A stretch of DNA of 40,281 nucleotides from Gnetum montanum (taxonomy: Eukaryota > Streptophyta > Gnetopsida > Gnetales > Gnetaceae), in NCBI GenBank assembly GCA_015680685.1, contig MNCI01035304.1, positions 123,050 to 163,330 of the forward strand, in the 5' to 3' direction. A model generated the notes under the pieces. That model did no database searches, had not been told where the DNA came from, and saw only the letters and a program-made list of their open reading frames with translations. Of this stretch, positions 20,400 to 31,269 are shown piece by piece (within the stretch, counting starts at the first letter, position 1; each line of letters starts with the position of its first letter). A program made the position numbers and the translations under genes.

Positions 20400-21660
20400 T
20401 CACCCTTGCTCACATCGCTCCCCATTTAATTGGCAAGGACAAACACATGGATAGCAAGCACATTTTCTCACCGTTGTCTATTAATGGACCACATGGGTCC
20501 ATTCAATAAGAAGTCAATCTAGAATCCATTGATCTAGACTCATCATCAACTTATGATAATTTCATGGCATCAACATAAGAGATACTTGGTTGCTTTAAGG
20601 GAATGACAAAAATTCTAGACTTAGAAGTTGACAACATCACCGAAGATCCCCTCGCCAAAGTCCCCATTACTATGTCTGATGGCGATGTTAAAATACTAAA
20701 ACTGAGTACTCTATTAAATCCACAACTGGCCAGTGACATAGTTCAACTGTTGAAAGACAACATGAAAGCATTTGCTTGGTCCTATACTGATATGCTAGGA
20801 CTAGATCCTTGAATAGTCCAGCATAACATCATCCTTGATCCAAAACTCAGACTAGTGAAACAAAAAGCATGAAAGGTTAAACCTGAGGTAGTGTTAGCAG
20901 TTCGTAATGAAATCATGAAGCTTTACCAAGCCAGTTTCATCCCAGCTGTTGACTACGTCGATTAGGTGTCCAACATGGTTGTAGTCCCAAAGAAGAATGG
21001 GAGCATTCGCCTATGCATTGACTTCCGTGACCTCAACATAGCAACCATAAAAGATGACTTCTCCCTACCCAGTATCGATCAACTTGTTGATTCAACTACC
21101 AGACATGCATTGTTGTCCTTTATGGATGGATTCTTAGGATACAACCAGATTAGGATCAACCTAGAACATCAACTTAGGACAACCTTCATGACACCATGGG
21201 GCATATTCTATTATACAATGATGCCATTCGGTCTAAAAAATGCTGGTGCTACATATCAATGAGCGATGACATACATCTTTAGTGATTATATGCTTAATTC
21301 GCTCAATGATTATGTAGATGACATCACGGTCAAGTGAAAAAAAAACTGAGCAACACGTCAATGATCTAGACTTAGTGCTCAAATGTTGTCTCAAATATAA
21401 GCTCAGACTTAACCTAAAGAAATGTGTCTTTGGAGTCAAAATAGGAAAAATGCTTGGATTCATAGTATCTGAAATAGGGATACGAGTAGATCCTGATAAG
21501 GTTGAGGCAATAACAAATTTGAAACCACCCAGCAACCTTACCAGACTATGCGGTCTACAAGGTAGATTACAGTTTATTAGGCGCTTCATCAAAAAACTGA
21601 CGGACAAGTTGAAACCCATGCAGCATTTATTGTACAAAAATGCCCATTTTCAATGGACTC
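20400..21660 (+). pseudogene. pol: Element A reverse transcriptase
   Basis: RNA-dependent DNA polymerase of the element. After an N-terminal linker (FSPLSINGPHG, then ITEDPLAKVPITMSDGDVKI) come AFAWSYTDMLGLDP, VSNMVVVPKKNGSIRLCIDF, FMDGFLGYNQIRI, MMPFGLKNAGATYQ and the catalytic YVDD at 21311-21322. A run of A right after the YVDD block (21339-21347) shifts the frame; the thumb and connection follow (LNLKKCVFGVKIGKMLGFIV, LCGLQGRLQFIRRFI). Stops at 20811, 20871, 20964 and 21260 replace Arg or Trp codons still seen in B. The first pol residues come straight after the minisatellite and in a frame different from gag-PR. Confidence 0.9.
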
Positions 21661-22743
21661 AACAGTGCCAGGAAGCCTTTGAGAACATCAAAATGGCACT
21701 AGCTCAACTATCGAACACACAGGACAACAAACCTTTCTACATCTACCTTGCAACATCAGATTCATCTATCGCGTCTATGCTTTGTCAGAAACAAGAAGAT
21801 GGAACCGAAATCCCTGTCTACTACCTAAGCCATGCCTTAGTGGCCCACAAACAGAGATACAACGACATGGAGAGGCCATGTATAGCCCTTATCTTTTCCT
21901 TGAAGAAGTGGCAACATTATCTCTTTCGTAGCCAAGTCAACATTATTTGTAAAGACAATGTGCTTAGAGCTATCACCAACAACATCTATGAATCAAGCAG
22001 GATAGCTAGATGGAAGGTGATGATTGCAAAGTTTGACCTATGCTACATAGCTCAATCTTCCACAAAGGATCAAGCAATAGTCAATCAAATGACCTCCTCA
22101 CCGATGCAAGACCAAGCAATAATCAACCCTGAGTTCCCTAATGAGAACATGAACACCATACACACCATGCCTAAAAACTATGATGGAATCTTATACTTTG
22201 ATGAAGCATCAACCTCCTGAGGAGGGAGTGCCGCAGCCATCATAACTTATCCTTCTAGAGAGATTCAACCCTCTGCCTATCGATTAAACTTCCCTTGTAC
22301 CAAAAATATGGCAGAGTATGAAGGTCTTCTTAGAGGTCTTATGCTAGCACTAGCTTCAGGAATCACACGGCTCGTGGTTCGAGGTGACTCACAGCTAGTA
22401 ATTAATTAGGTCACAGATGTTTTTGCATGTAAATCTTCACATTTACAACCATACTGTGACTTAACTAAACACTTGTTGAAATAGTTAATGAACATAGACA
22501 TGCAACATGTTCCTAGAAATGAAAATACCATTGCAAATGCACTTGGAACACTGGCCTTAAACATGACACTCGACATGTTTCATGTGTTGCCTAGTTCCAT
22601 AACGAACTGTGCCAAACCCGTAACTAACACTCCCAATGACATACCTATAGCATCCATCAGTACCACACATGCAGTGGAATGGTATGATGACATAAAGGAG
22701 TACCTTCTACATGGTGAACCGCCACTACATCTAACAAATGCTT
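21660..22743 (+). pseudogene. pol: Element A tandem RNase H domains
   Basis: The first, retroviral-type RNase H has PFYIYLATSDSSIASMLCQ, YYLSHALVAHKQRYNDMER and WQHYLFRSQVNII. It lacks clear catalytic acids, as is usual for this domain in Tat elements. After a linker rich in QAI/NQM comes a second, archaeal-type RNase H: YFDEAST, then AEYEGLLRGL, RGDSQLV and RNENTIANALG. The D, E and D positions are kept, but the last Asp position (RNDNTIVDLLA in B) is changed. Stops at 22218-22220, 22408 and 22483 are changes of Arg or Gln codons. Two RNase H domains in a row are the hallmark of the Tat group. Confidence 0.86.
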
Positions 22744-22769
22744 AAAGGGACACAGTGCAAAAATGTTCT

Positions 22770-23268
22770 TTATAATATGCACTAATAGGAGAAACATTAT
22801 GTCGTAGATCCTATGAAGGCATTTTGTTAGTGTGTGTTAGTAGCATCGATGGTCACACGATCATGGAGCAAGTTCATGAAGGACTTTGCGAAGGGCACAT
22901 AGCGCCTAAGGAAATGGCAACGAAAATCATATGTTTAGGCTATTATTGGCCACACATGGAGTATGATTTTTTATCTAAGGTCAAAATGTGCAACGTTTGT
23001 CAGAAGCATGGTAATTTAATACATGTGCCACCTAGTGAGTTGTATATAGCACAAATCACATGGCCTTTCCAAAAATGGGGGTTAGACATCATTGGACCGA
23101 TAACCCCCCATCTTCAGCAAAACATAACTTCATCATCACTGTGATTGAATAGTTCACAAAATGAGTAGAAGCTATTCCACTTAGGAAGACCACATCCAAG
23201 CAAGTGTGCAATTTTATACTCGAGAACATTGTAACCCATTTTGGTGTTCCAATGACCATAATCACTGA
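22770..23268 (+). pseudogene. pol: Element A integrase, cut in the catalytic core
   Basis: The zinc-binding part is complete (EQVHEGLCEGHIAPKEMATK, KMCNVCQKHGNLIHVPP) and WGLDIIGPITP gives the first catalytic Asp. The frame then decays, runs to PMTIITD at 23268 and jumps to 3' noncoding sequence matching E from 6327. About 1.44 kb that E still has (the rest of INT, the post-INT minisatellite and some noncoding sequence) is gone, taking the second Asp and the Glu. The junction shares AT with both parent sequences, as in end-joining deletions. Confidence 0.85.
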
Positions 23269-24059
23269 TGCATCCCCTATCCTCCATCCCTCAGTTACAT
23301 TTCCCTAATGCCATATTCATCCCAAAACTCTCGATACACTATTGCATACTATGATTCTCTAAGCAATTGCAACACAAAAACACAATACACGGTATGCGAC
23401 ACAAAATGCAAGTGCTCGAACATGAGAAAAGCACAAAAAGTAGGCTCTTTAAAAAAAAGACCAAAAGAAAAAACAAAACAAAAAGACCAAAAAAAAAATA
23501 GAAAAAAAAAAGAATAAGAGAACAACAAAAAGGGCAAAGAGAAAAATGCACGGAAAAGGTCTTCATGACCCCGTTAACATCATAGACTAAAGACCATTGC
23601 TTCTTCTCATATAAGCCCTAGGCGAGAAGGCAATTGTCTTGATAAAAAACACCTATGTCTCAAATGATCATGTTGCACCTCATCGCGTGGCTTTGGCTAT
23701 TGACAATGGGTTCTATTAAATATGACACAAGAGTCTCGTTCCTCTAAAGGATGCACCTCCCATGCCGTGGTCCCAAGTCTGCTAGATACTGGCTATCAAC
23801 AAGGACCAACATTACTTGATCACAAGAGCATTCTACTCCCACAGTTAAAGAAAACAATCCCTTGATCTATCCATGACCCCACAGTTACAATCTATTTCTC
23901 ATGCATCTCAAAACTTCATTTCTCGATTCAATGTACTTCTGAACATGGTGCGATGACATCCGGCTAGGTGCCTAATGGATAGTGTTGGATGCCAAGTTGC
24001 CAGTGGTGTTTTGTACTTTTTTCTCGATGCCTCTCGGGTGGATTCCTCCAGGCGTCAAC
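23269..24059 (+). other. 3' noncoding region of element A
   Basis: No coding sequence. It matches 6327-7083 of element E along its length, including the A-rich tract (23450-23545). The open frames on both strands at 23308-23566 are translations of that tract. Confidence 0.65.
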
Positions 24060-24068
24060 AAAGAGGGG
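24060..24068 (+). other. Polypurine tract of element A
   Basis: AAAGAGGGG then CCAA and the LTR start; identical to the tract of E at 7084-7092. Confidence 0.8.
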
Positions 24069-24072
24069 CCAA

Positions 24073-26219
24073 TGAAACACCACAAAATTTTGGCCTAGCA
24101 CTTTTAGATAGGACTCAAGCTAAGTCATCTTGCTACCTAACATAAGTACAGCATGACCAAAACTTGAGAGCCTCCAAAACAGCATGAAACGACACACAAC
24201 TAAAAAGGTAAAGCTCCCCGGGGCTCACAGGTGATTGCGCCAACTCTCGGCATCCAGAATCTAGGGTTTCAAGCTCAAAAGGAATGGTTTTTGCTGTATA
24301 CACTTTGGTCATGCCATGGTCACGCTGCCCAGCATAAGGCCAGCATGTGTATAGCGTGACCAACTTCTAGAGCCCCAAAATCAAGTCCAAACAACCCAAA
24401 TTCAATCACATGGACCCTCCATGAGCTTCACCGATGCCCCCTGCAGCTCCCACCCTTCAAAACCTCGATATTTTAGCTCAGAATCATATGTCGTGAGCCA
24501 CTTTAAGTTATTCACGCTGAGGTCATGCTACACAGTGTGACCACAGTGTGACCAAACAAGAACAGCTCAATTCAAGCACCTCCGGGTAGAATTTCCACAT
24601 GAATTCAACTTCTGGGATCCAGGGAACAATTCTACATGTTCATAGGCTCTAGAAGATCAAAATTTGGGCCTCAAACATGCCACTTTCAGTTAGTCATGCT
24701 GAGGTCATGCTGCACAGCGTGACCAAGCAAAAATAGGGCACATCAAGCAGTGTCAGGTCTAGTTTTGACATGAACTCAATCCCCAGGGGACAAGCAACAA
24801 CTGTACTAACTCTCAGGCTTCACAAAATCAATATTTGAGCATCAAATATGTCATTTTAACTTGGTCATGTTGAGGTCACACTGCACAGTGTGACCATAGC
24901 ATGACCAAACAAAATATGACCAAAACAGCAATAAAATGGAGTTAAATTTAGCATCTAAGCCACCCTGGAGAGTAGGCAGTAGTTGAGCATCAACAAACAG
25001 GCATTAGCATCCAAAAATCAGCTCAAAACAGGGCATAAACACCTAGTCACGCTGAGGTCATGCTAGGCGGCGTGACCACAACGTGACCAACCAAAAGTAT
25101 GCCAACACAACCTCCAAATTAGCTCAAAATGGACGTGCAAAACCCTCTCAACCTCAGGCATGTAGATCGGCTTCAAAAATAGGTCTCATAAGTCAAAAAT
25201 GGCTCAAAATGCATCATAAACATTGGTCACATTGATGGTCATGTTGGGACACTGGACACCAGATGCTGATGCTAGGACACGCTATAGACAAAGCCAAAGC
25301 CAGATCCACGCACACTAGAGGCCTTGGCAAAGAAAAAACAGCATAGATCTGCAAATTTGGAGGCCAAACATCTAGATCCACTCTTGTACTTTAACATTCT
25401 TTGTACATTTTTCATTTTTTAGCATATCAAGCTCTTACGCTGCAGATTACACACGCCAGCGTAAGAGATCTTGATCACGCCGCATCTTGTACATTGTAAA
25501 ATTCTATGCATCTAGTCAAAATGCAAATACTTGTCACTTGATCCACATTTCTCTCACCCTGCAGCCATAGATCTTCCTCCAGATCCGGTCCACACCCAAA
25601 AGTCCTAAAAATACCTCATTTTCCACTTAATAGGGGTTGGTAATTTTGGGGCATCAAGATCTAGAGAGTTGATGAATCTCATCATCATTATCTCGTACGA
25701 TTGGACATTACCCATACTTAGTCATGTTGAGCACTTAGGGAAATTTTGGTCATGTTTCACACCTACAACCAGAAACCTGCAATCTCCCAGCATCTATACA
25801 CCCTTCACATTGGGGCTAAATGTCCACCTTGCAATCAATCCGCAACTACATTCTTACCGGTGCATTTTTTTTGTAATTGTCAATCAATACATATAGTTAC
25901 AATTTTTCCATCCATTCTCTGTTTACACTGTTTACATTTGTTACAGTTTCCATTACATTTTTTTATGTTTTGTTTTCATTCTACATTTCGTACATTCATT
26001 TACATTTTAGTTTGCATCCGTTTACGTATAACCTAGTGCATCGCAACAGCGTACGCTAGGGGAAATCCTTGTTTGATCTTTGCATAGACCATTCAAGGCA
26101 CTCTACCTTCATTTATTTCTAGCTTGCCCTTGTACGAAGGTGGGGTCTTACTGTATCTTCTGTAGATCTCTCGGCATCCATTTCATTCCAGCCTTGCGTC
26201 GATGATTTCGGATAGTACA
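24073..26219 (+). mobile_element. 3' LTR of element A
   Basis: Begins TGAAACACCAC and ends ...GGATAGTACA, 2,147 bases, matching 7097-9248 along its length. U3 carries the palindromes again, for example perfect arms GGTCACACTG (24874-24883) and CAGTGTGACC (24886-24895). A perfect 11-bp inverted repeat CTCTTACGCTG / CAGCGTAAGAG lies at 25432-25442 and 25457-25467. The TATA box is decayed (TAAAAATA at 25606). On the right it directly meets the post-INT repeat of element D. T-rich open frames at 25669-26059 are not genes. Confidence 0.9.
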
Positions 26220-26221
26220 AC

Positions 26222-26335
26222 GGACTATCTGTGCCAGTTTATAGTCATGGCAAACTATGGATGTCATTTTATAGTCGTAGCAGACTATGGATGCCAGTTT
26301 ATAGTCATAGCGAACTATGAATGCTTACCTTGCTT
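26222..26335. repeat. Minisatellite after INT in element D, unit about 37 bp
   Basis: Three units of the form GCCAGTTTATAGTCATGGCA followed by GACTATGGAT. Each holds an inverted repeat ATAGTC...GACTAT. It lies just past the integrase stop of D (minus strand) and is cut on the left by the 3' LTR of A. Confidence 0.75.
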
Positions 26336-27389
26336 CTGTATCAGATGTAGTATGGCTTCAAGTATAAGTGGTTCACAGGATTTGTAAACTCTCTACCATC
26401 CATGTTTTCTAGCTTAAAGGCTCCATTCTCGTAGGCTTTTTGAACTATGAATGGACCTTCCCAATTTTCTGAAAACGTGTCTACATGTTCAAGCATAGCT
26501 TTGAGGACTAGGTCCTCCTTTTTAATCTGTCATTGATGTAGGTCTGCATGATGCTTTTGCAACTGCTTGTCCTGATACCATTCGATACGACCCAGTGTTT
26601 GTGCACACTCTTCCTCTAGGGAGTTGAGGTCAATAATCCTTGACTCGTTGTTCTGTGCTTCATTTATGATGCTTGAAAGGATCATTTGTAGTGATGGTAC
26701 CTACAATTCAAAAGGTAACACTACTTCAGATTCATAAACTAGGCTATAGGGGGTCTTACATGTAGCCGTCCTACATGTCGTACGATAGGCCCATAACACA
26801 TAGACGATTTGTTCATGCCACTGCTTCTTGCTGTTGCTAAGCATTCTCTTAAACAAGTTGAGGATGACCTTGTTCATTGCTTCTTCCTGACCATTAGCTT
26901 GTGGGTAATATGGTTATGAAAAAGATTGCTTAATGCCAAGGTTGCTACAAAATGTCCTGGTTTCCGCACTACTAAACTGTGGCCCATTGTCCATCACAAT
27001 AGTCATGAGAAGACTAAACCTTATTACGCTGTTATCTAAGATGAAGTAGCAAAACTGTTGGGATATATTTTTCCTAAGGGAGATAGCCTCTGCCCACTTC
27101 ATAAAGTACTCGGTGGTAGTAATGATGAAGCTATGTCCTGCGAAAGACTTAGGTGTTATGGGTCCTATGATATCTAGTCCCCATCGTTGGAATGCCCACG
27201 TGATCTGCATAGGGTTCAACTCAGTAGGTGATACATGTATAAGATTTGTGTGGCATTGGCACATGTCACACATCTTGACTTTAGCAAAACAATCTCATTC
27301 CATGCAAGGCTAGTAATACCCTAGGCATCTGATCTTAGCTAGCATAGCCCTGGGAGCTATGTGTCCTCCACATAGTCCTTCATGGACTT
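26336..27389 (-). pseudogene. pol: Element D integrase fragment
   Basis: Minus strand. The zinc-binding end (CDMCQCHTNLIHVSPTEL), WGLDIIGPITPKSFAGHSF (first Asp), MDNGPQFSSAETRTF (second Asp) and SNLGIKQSFS are open through 27273-26914; after a shift come the NGQEEAMN block with the Glu, VLWAYRTTCRTATCKTPYS and the GPF/Y module (WEGPFIVQKAYENGAFKLE) ending in LKPYYI and a stop near 26336. It differs clearly from E and B, so it is a separate copy. The LTR of B interrupts its upstream side at 27389; the LTR of A cuts its downstream side. Confidence 0.85.
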
Positions 27390-28632
27390 TGTACTGCTCG
27401 AAATCGTCGGTCTCTGGCTAGAAGGAAACAAAGACCTAGAGATTCCCGGACATGCACAGAAGACCCTACCTTTGCTTGAGGGCAAGCTAGAATTAATGAA
27501 GGTAGAGTACCTTGAGTGGTCCGCACACGGATCAAGCAAGGATTTCCCCGAACGTACACCAAAGTGCTATACGCTGGGTTATATGTAAACGGCGTAACAG
27601 GCGTAAAGTAGAGCGTAAATAGTGTAATTTATGCAAACGGAGCATAAACGTAAAAGAGCGTAAACAATATACATGCAACAATTAATGCAAACTATAACAT
27701 ATTTTAGGAAGAAAATGTAACAATGGTATTTCAAAATGAGAGTTACAATGCACCGGTCTAACGCAATTGTGACTTTGACACAAGGCAGATGAAAAGCCCC
27801 GATGGATGCAGGGATGACTATGGGCTACTTCACACTATAGGCATAGCGTAGAGGCTATATGCTCAGTGTATAGGATTATCTAGCGTACAAGGTTCTCTGC
27901 TCTGGTTCTTAGCATCTCTATTTTTCTCTCTAGTTTGCTCAAAATTGTCAATCCCCTATCTAATGAAAAATTGGGGTTTTTATATAGGTTTAGGGTGACA
28001 CGTGATGCATTGACCAGGCGCGAAAGAATAAAATTTACAAGTGTACAACATGTTACGTCTGCTGGGCGTATACGCTGTATTAGGCAGGTGTAGACTCCGG
28101 GCGTATGCAAACTTGGGCGTATACGTTGTGGATGCTAGGCGTATATGTTGGGGACGCTGGGCATATACGCTAATGGTTGCTCTATTCATGTGAGTTGTTG
28201 CCCTATATCAAGTCTTGCTCTGTAGTGCTATTTCCATGCTGTCTTCGGGGATTACATGCCAGGCGTATCCATCAGTTATACCTGCTAAGCGTACATGTGA
28301 GGGGTCTACGCTGGGTGTATACGCTGAGCATGAACGCCGGGCGTATACGCCTATGCTGTGGATGCTACCTGGGACGTATACACTGTGAGCATCGGGCGTA
28401 TACACTGAGAATACATACTTAGTGTAAACTAAGTATTTCAAACTTCGAAGCTTCCAGGTTTGAGAGCAGATGCCATGGTCGTCTTTAGGTCCCTAAGACC
28501 TACTTCTTGTTGAGTTCGACTCCGCTTGAAGCTGTCTACGGGGCCCTCAAGCTTCAGCCATGTTGAGGAACGTCATGACTTAGCCCGGTTCTTGTTGGAG
28601 AAGTACTAAGCTCAAAATTTTGTGGTGTTTCA
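27390..28632 (-). mobile_element. 3' LTR of element B
   Basis: Minus strand, 1,243 bases: starts TGAAACACCACAAAATTTTG at 28632 and ends CGACGATTTCGAGCAGTACA at 27390, next to integrase of D. The region 28030-28400 is rich in GCGTATACGC palindromes and variants. TATATAAA (minus) at 27978-27985 is the likely core promoter. The PPT at 28637-28645 confirms that it is the 3' LTR. Open frames at 27880-28441 read AYTP/VYA repeats, which are translations of the palindrome. Confidence 0.9.
27978..27985 (-). promoter_or_regulatory. TATA box of the element B LTR
   Basis: TATATAAA on the minus strand about 590 bases before the LTR end, the same distance as in the other LTRs. Confidence 0.5.
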
Positions 28633-28636
28633 TTGG

Positions 28637-28645
28637 CCCCTCTTT
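28637..28645 (-). other. Polypurine tract of element B
   Basis: AAAGAGGGG on the minus strand, then CCAA and the LTR start, identical to E and A. Confidence 0.8.
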
Positions 28646-29649
28646 GTTGACGCTTGGAGGAATCGACCCGAGAAGCATCGACAAAGAAGTGCAAAACACC
28701 ATAAGCATCTTGATAAAGACTTTGTCCTTTTCCACTTGACTAGACATCATTGTACCGTGTTCAGTAGTACATGGAATTACAGGAAATGGAATTTGTATCT
28801 GATAGAGAAAGGGAAATTGTGGGGATTGGGAACTGATCAAGGGATTGTGCTTGGTAAAGGGGATGCGCTGGTGTGTATCATGCTGATCCTTGTCAATAGT
28901 CATTATTTAGCAGACTCGGAATCAAGACATGCGATGTGCATCCTTTGGCAGAAAAAAAACTCTTGGTAGTGTCCAAGAGGACTTGTTGGCAAGACCAAAG
29001 CCACGTGATGATGTGTTGCATTCTTTGGAGGAACAGGGCCCTTGTCTAGTATTTTAGGGGGAAGCCTGTTGGTGGAGAGCTAAAGCCACACAACGGGATG
29101 TCACTTGATTGTTTTTGACATGAGTATTTGTCTTCAAGACAACTATCATCTCGTTTTGTGTTTTATGTGGTAAAATACGCGAGTATGCCCCTCTTTTTTT
29201 TATCTTATACTCATGTTCAAGTGCTATGTTGTGTGTGTTGCAACTGCTTAGAAGTGTTACAGTGTGCAACAGTGTACTCAAAGTTTTGAGCATACTGGGG
29301 GTATCAGAGGTGTGGCTGAGTGGAGTATGTCGATGAATAGACAAGAAATAGGCCGGGAAATGGAGATGTACTAGCGAATGGCTTGATTTAGTCTTGCCAC
29401 GTGTGCTACGAACAACGTCTCACCTTGCTACTTATGACGAAGTACATTCTTGTACGAACACCTCTGAGTGTCATCCTACAAACACAACTCCAAGAAGACA
29501 AGAAAACCATGAGTGAATAAGCAAGCTTAGACTTAAAATAGCTACTGATGAAACAAAGGCATCGGATGAGAGTTCAGGCATTATATATGAATGGCGGCAA
29601 TGTTTGTAGGATCGGCAGATGGTGAGCGATGCAGCGATTCTGATGTAGT
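28646..29649 (-). other. 3' noncoding region of element B
   Basis: About 1 kb with no convincing gene. The part at 28650-29000 aligns in reverse with 6600-7080 of E, including the block around AGTCTGCTA. The rest (29000-29650) shows scattered short open frames that are not seen in the other copies. Confidence 0.6.
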
Positions 29650-30065
29650 TTGTATGCAACCATAGATTGGGGAACCAGAGCTGAAATTGCCAGTGTATAG
29701 TCTTAGTGGACTATCATGGGTTAGTTTTATGTCATGACCCATTGGACATTGCCCATTTAGCATCGTGGCGGATGGTACATTGCTAGTTTCCAGTCTTGAC
29801 GGACTGCGAAGATGCAAACCAGTTTATAGTCTTAGCGGACTCTGGCAAGTGAGACTGTGGCAATTTACTATCATACCGGACGAGTGCTAGTTTATTGTCA
29901 TTGCAGACACTTTGTGGTATCAGTTTACCATCATGATGCCAGGATGAACTGTGGTATCAGTTTTGAGTAATGATTCCAGGACTGCTCTATGGTATCAGTT
30001 TACCGTCATGATTCCAAGACGACCTATGGTATCAGTTTATAGTCGTGACACCAAGACTCTGTGTA
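29650..30065. repeat. Minisatellite after INT in element B, unit about 36-45 bp
   Basis: Units of the form GTGGTATCAGTTTACCATCA followed by TGATGCCAGGATG at about 29910-30060, and looser units (CAGTTTATAGTCTTAGCGGAC) at 29685-29910. The unit is close to the reverse complement of the array after INT in element E. Confidence 0.82.
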
Positions 30066-31263
30066 CCTGAGCTTGTACTCAAATATAGAATGGTTTTAGG
30101 AACAAGTGATTGGTTGGATTTGCAATCTCATGCCCTTCCATATCAACTAACTTGAATGCTCCATTGTCATATGCTTTGGTGACCATGTAAGGCCCTTCCC
30201 AGTTGGCTAAGAATTTGTCCAGGCGTTCTCAAATGGCCTTAAATACAAGGTCACCTTCTTTGATGGGGCGCTTATGAATGTTGTGCCGATGGCGTTGTCG
30301 TTGCTATTTTTGGTACCATTCGATCTGCTCGAGTGCACGTATGCGTTCCTCCTCCACCGAATCCAAGTCAATGATGTGTAGATCATTGTTTTGCTCTTCG
30401 TCCAGGAGTCTGGAAAGTGTGATCCTTAAAGATGGTACCTGCAATTCCAGAGGTAAAATAGCTTCTGAACTGTAAACAAGGCTATATGGCGTTTTACCTG
30501 TTGAAGTTCAATGTGTCGTGCGATATGCCCACAATGTGTATACCAGCTGTTCGTGCCATCTTCTCTTGCTTTGGGTAAGCATCTTTTCAAGTATTGTGAT
30601 GATGATTTTGTTTGTTGCCTCTACTTGCCCATTGCTCTGAGGGTAGTAAGGGGATGAAAATGAGTTTTTGATCCCCAGGCTTTCATAGAAGGTTTTGGTT
30701 TCGACACTGCTAAATTGTGGCACATTGTTAGTGATGATGGTCATGGGAATGCCAAAACGAGTTATAATATTTTCGAGAATGAAGTTGCACACATGTTTAG
30801 ATGTGGTCTTTCGAAGGGGCACAGCTTCTACCCACTTCATGAAATATTCTATTGTGGTTATGATGAAACTATGCCCTGTAGAAGATGAGGGTGTTATTGG
30901 TCCGATAAGGTCCAACCCCCACTTTTGGAAAGGCTATGTGATTTGCGCTGTATGCAACTCATTTGGTGGGACATGGATTAGATTACTATGTCTTTGATAG
31001 GTACTGCATGTTTTAACCTTGGAGAGACAATCATACTCCATGTTTGGCCAATAATAGCCTAGATGTCTTATCTTTGTTGCCATTGCTTTTGGTGCTATGT
31101 GTCCTCCGCATAGTCTGTCATGTACTTGTTCAACGATGGTTTGGGCGTCAGTACTACCAACGCATGTTAGCAATATGCCTTCGTAGGATCGACAACACAA
31201 TGTGTCTCCTACCAGTGCATATTTCTGAGAACACTTTCGTACCACATCTTTTTGTGCATTCAT
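30066..31263 (-). pseudogene. pol: Element B integrase with a changed active site
   Basis: Minus strand. It starts with a SQKYALVGDTLCCRSYEGIL block and the zinc-binding part EQVHDRLCGGHIAPKAMATK, TCSTYQRHSNLIHVPP (second Cys of the pair lost), then MDLIGPITP with the first Asp. The second catalytic Asp is Asn: TDNGPQF of E and D reads TNNVPQF here (codon at 30727-30729, a G-to-A change of GAC to AAC). The NGQVEATN block keeps the Glu. WAYRTTH is followed by a stop, then KTPYSLVY, the GPY module (WEGPYMVTKAYDNGAFKLV) and LKPFYI with a stop near 30070. Confidence 0.88.
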
Positions 31264-31269
31264 TAAGGG

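Noticed and set aside
10400-23268. Endogenous pararetrovirus (caulimovirid) origin
   Set aside because: LTRs, PBS, PPT, integrase and a double RNase H are present; no movement protein or coat protein of that type is seen.
27880-28441. Open frames on both strands reading AYTP, VYAQRIRP and similar
   Set aside because: They are translations of the GCGTATACGC palindrome in the LTR of B; a palindrome gives similar peptides on both strands. The same holds for 34738-35065, 37869-38331 and 39218-39406.
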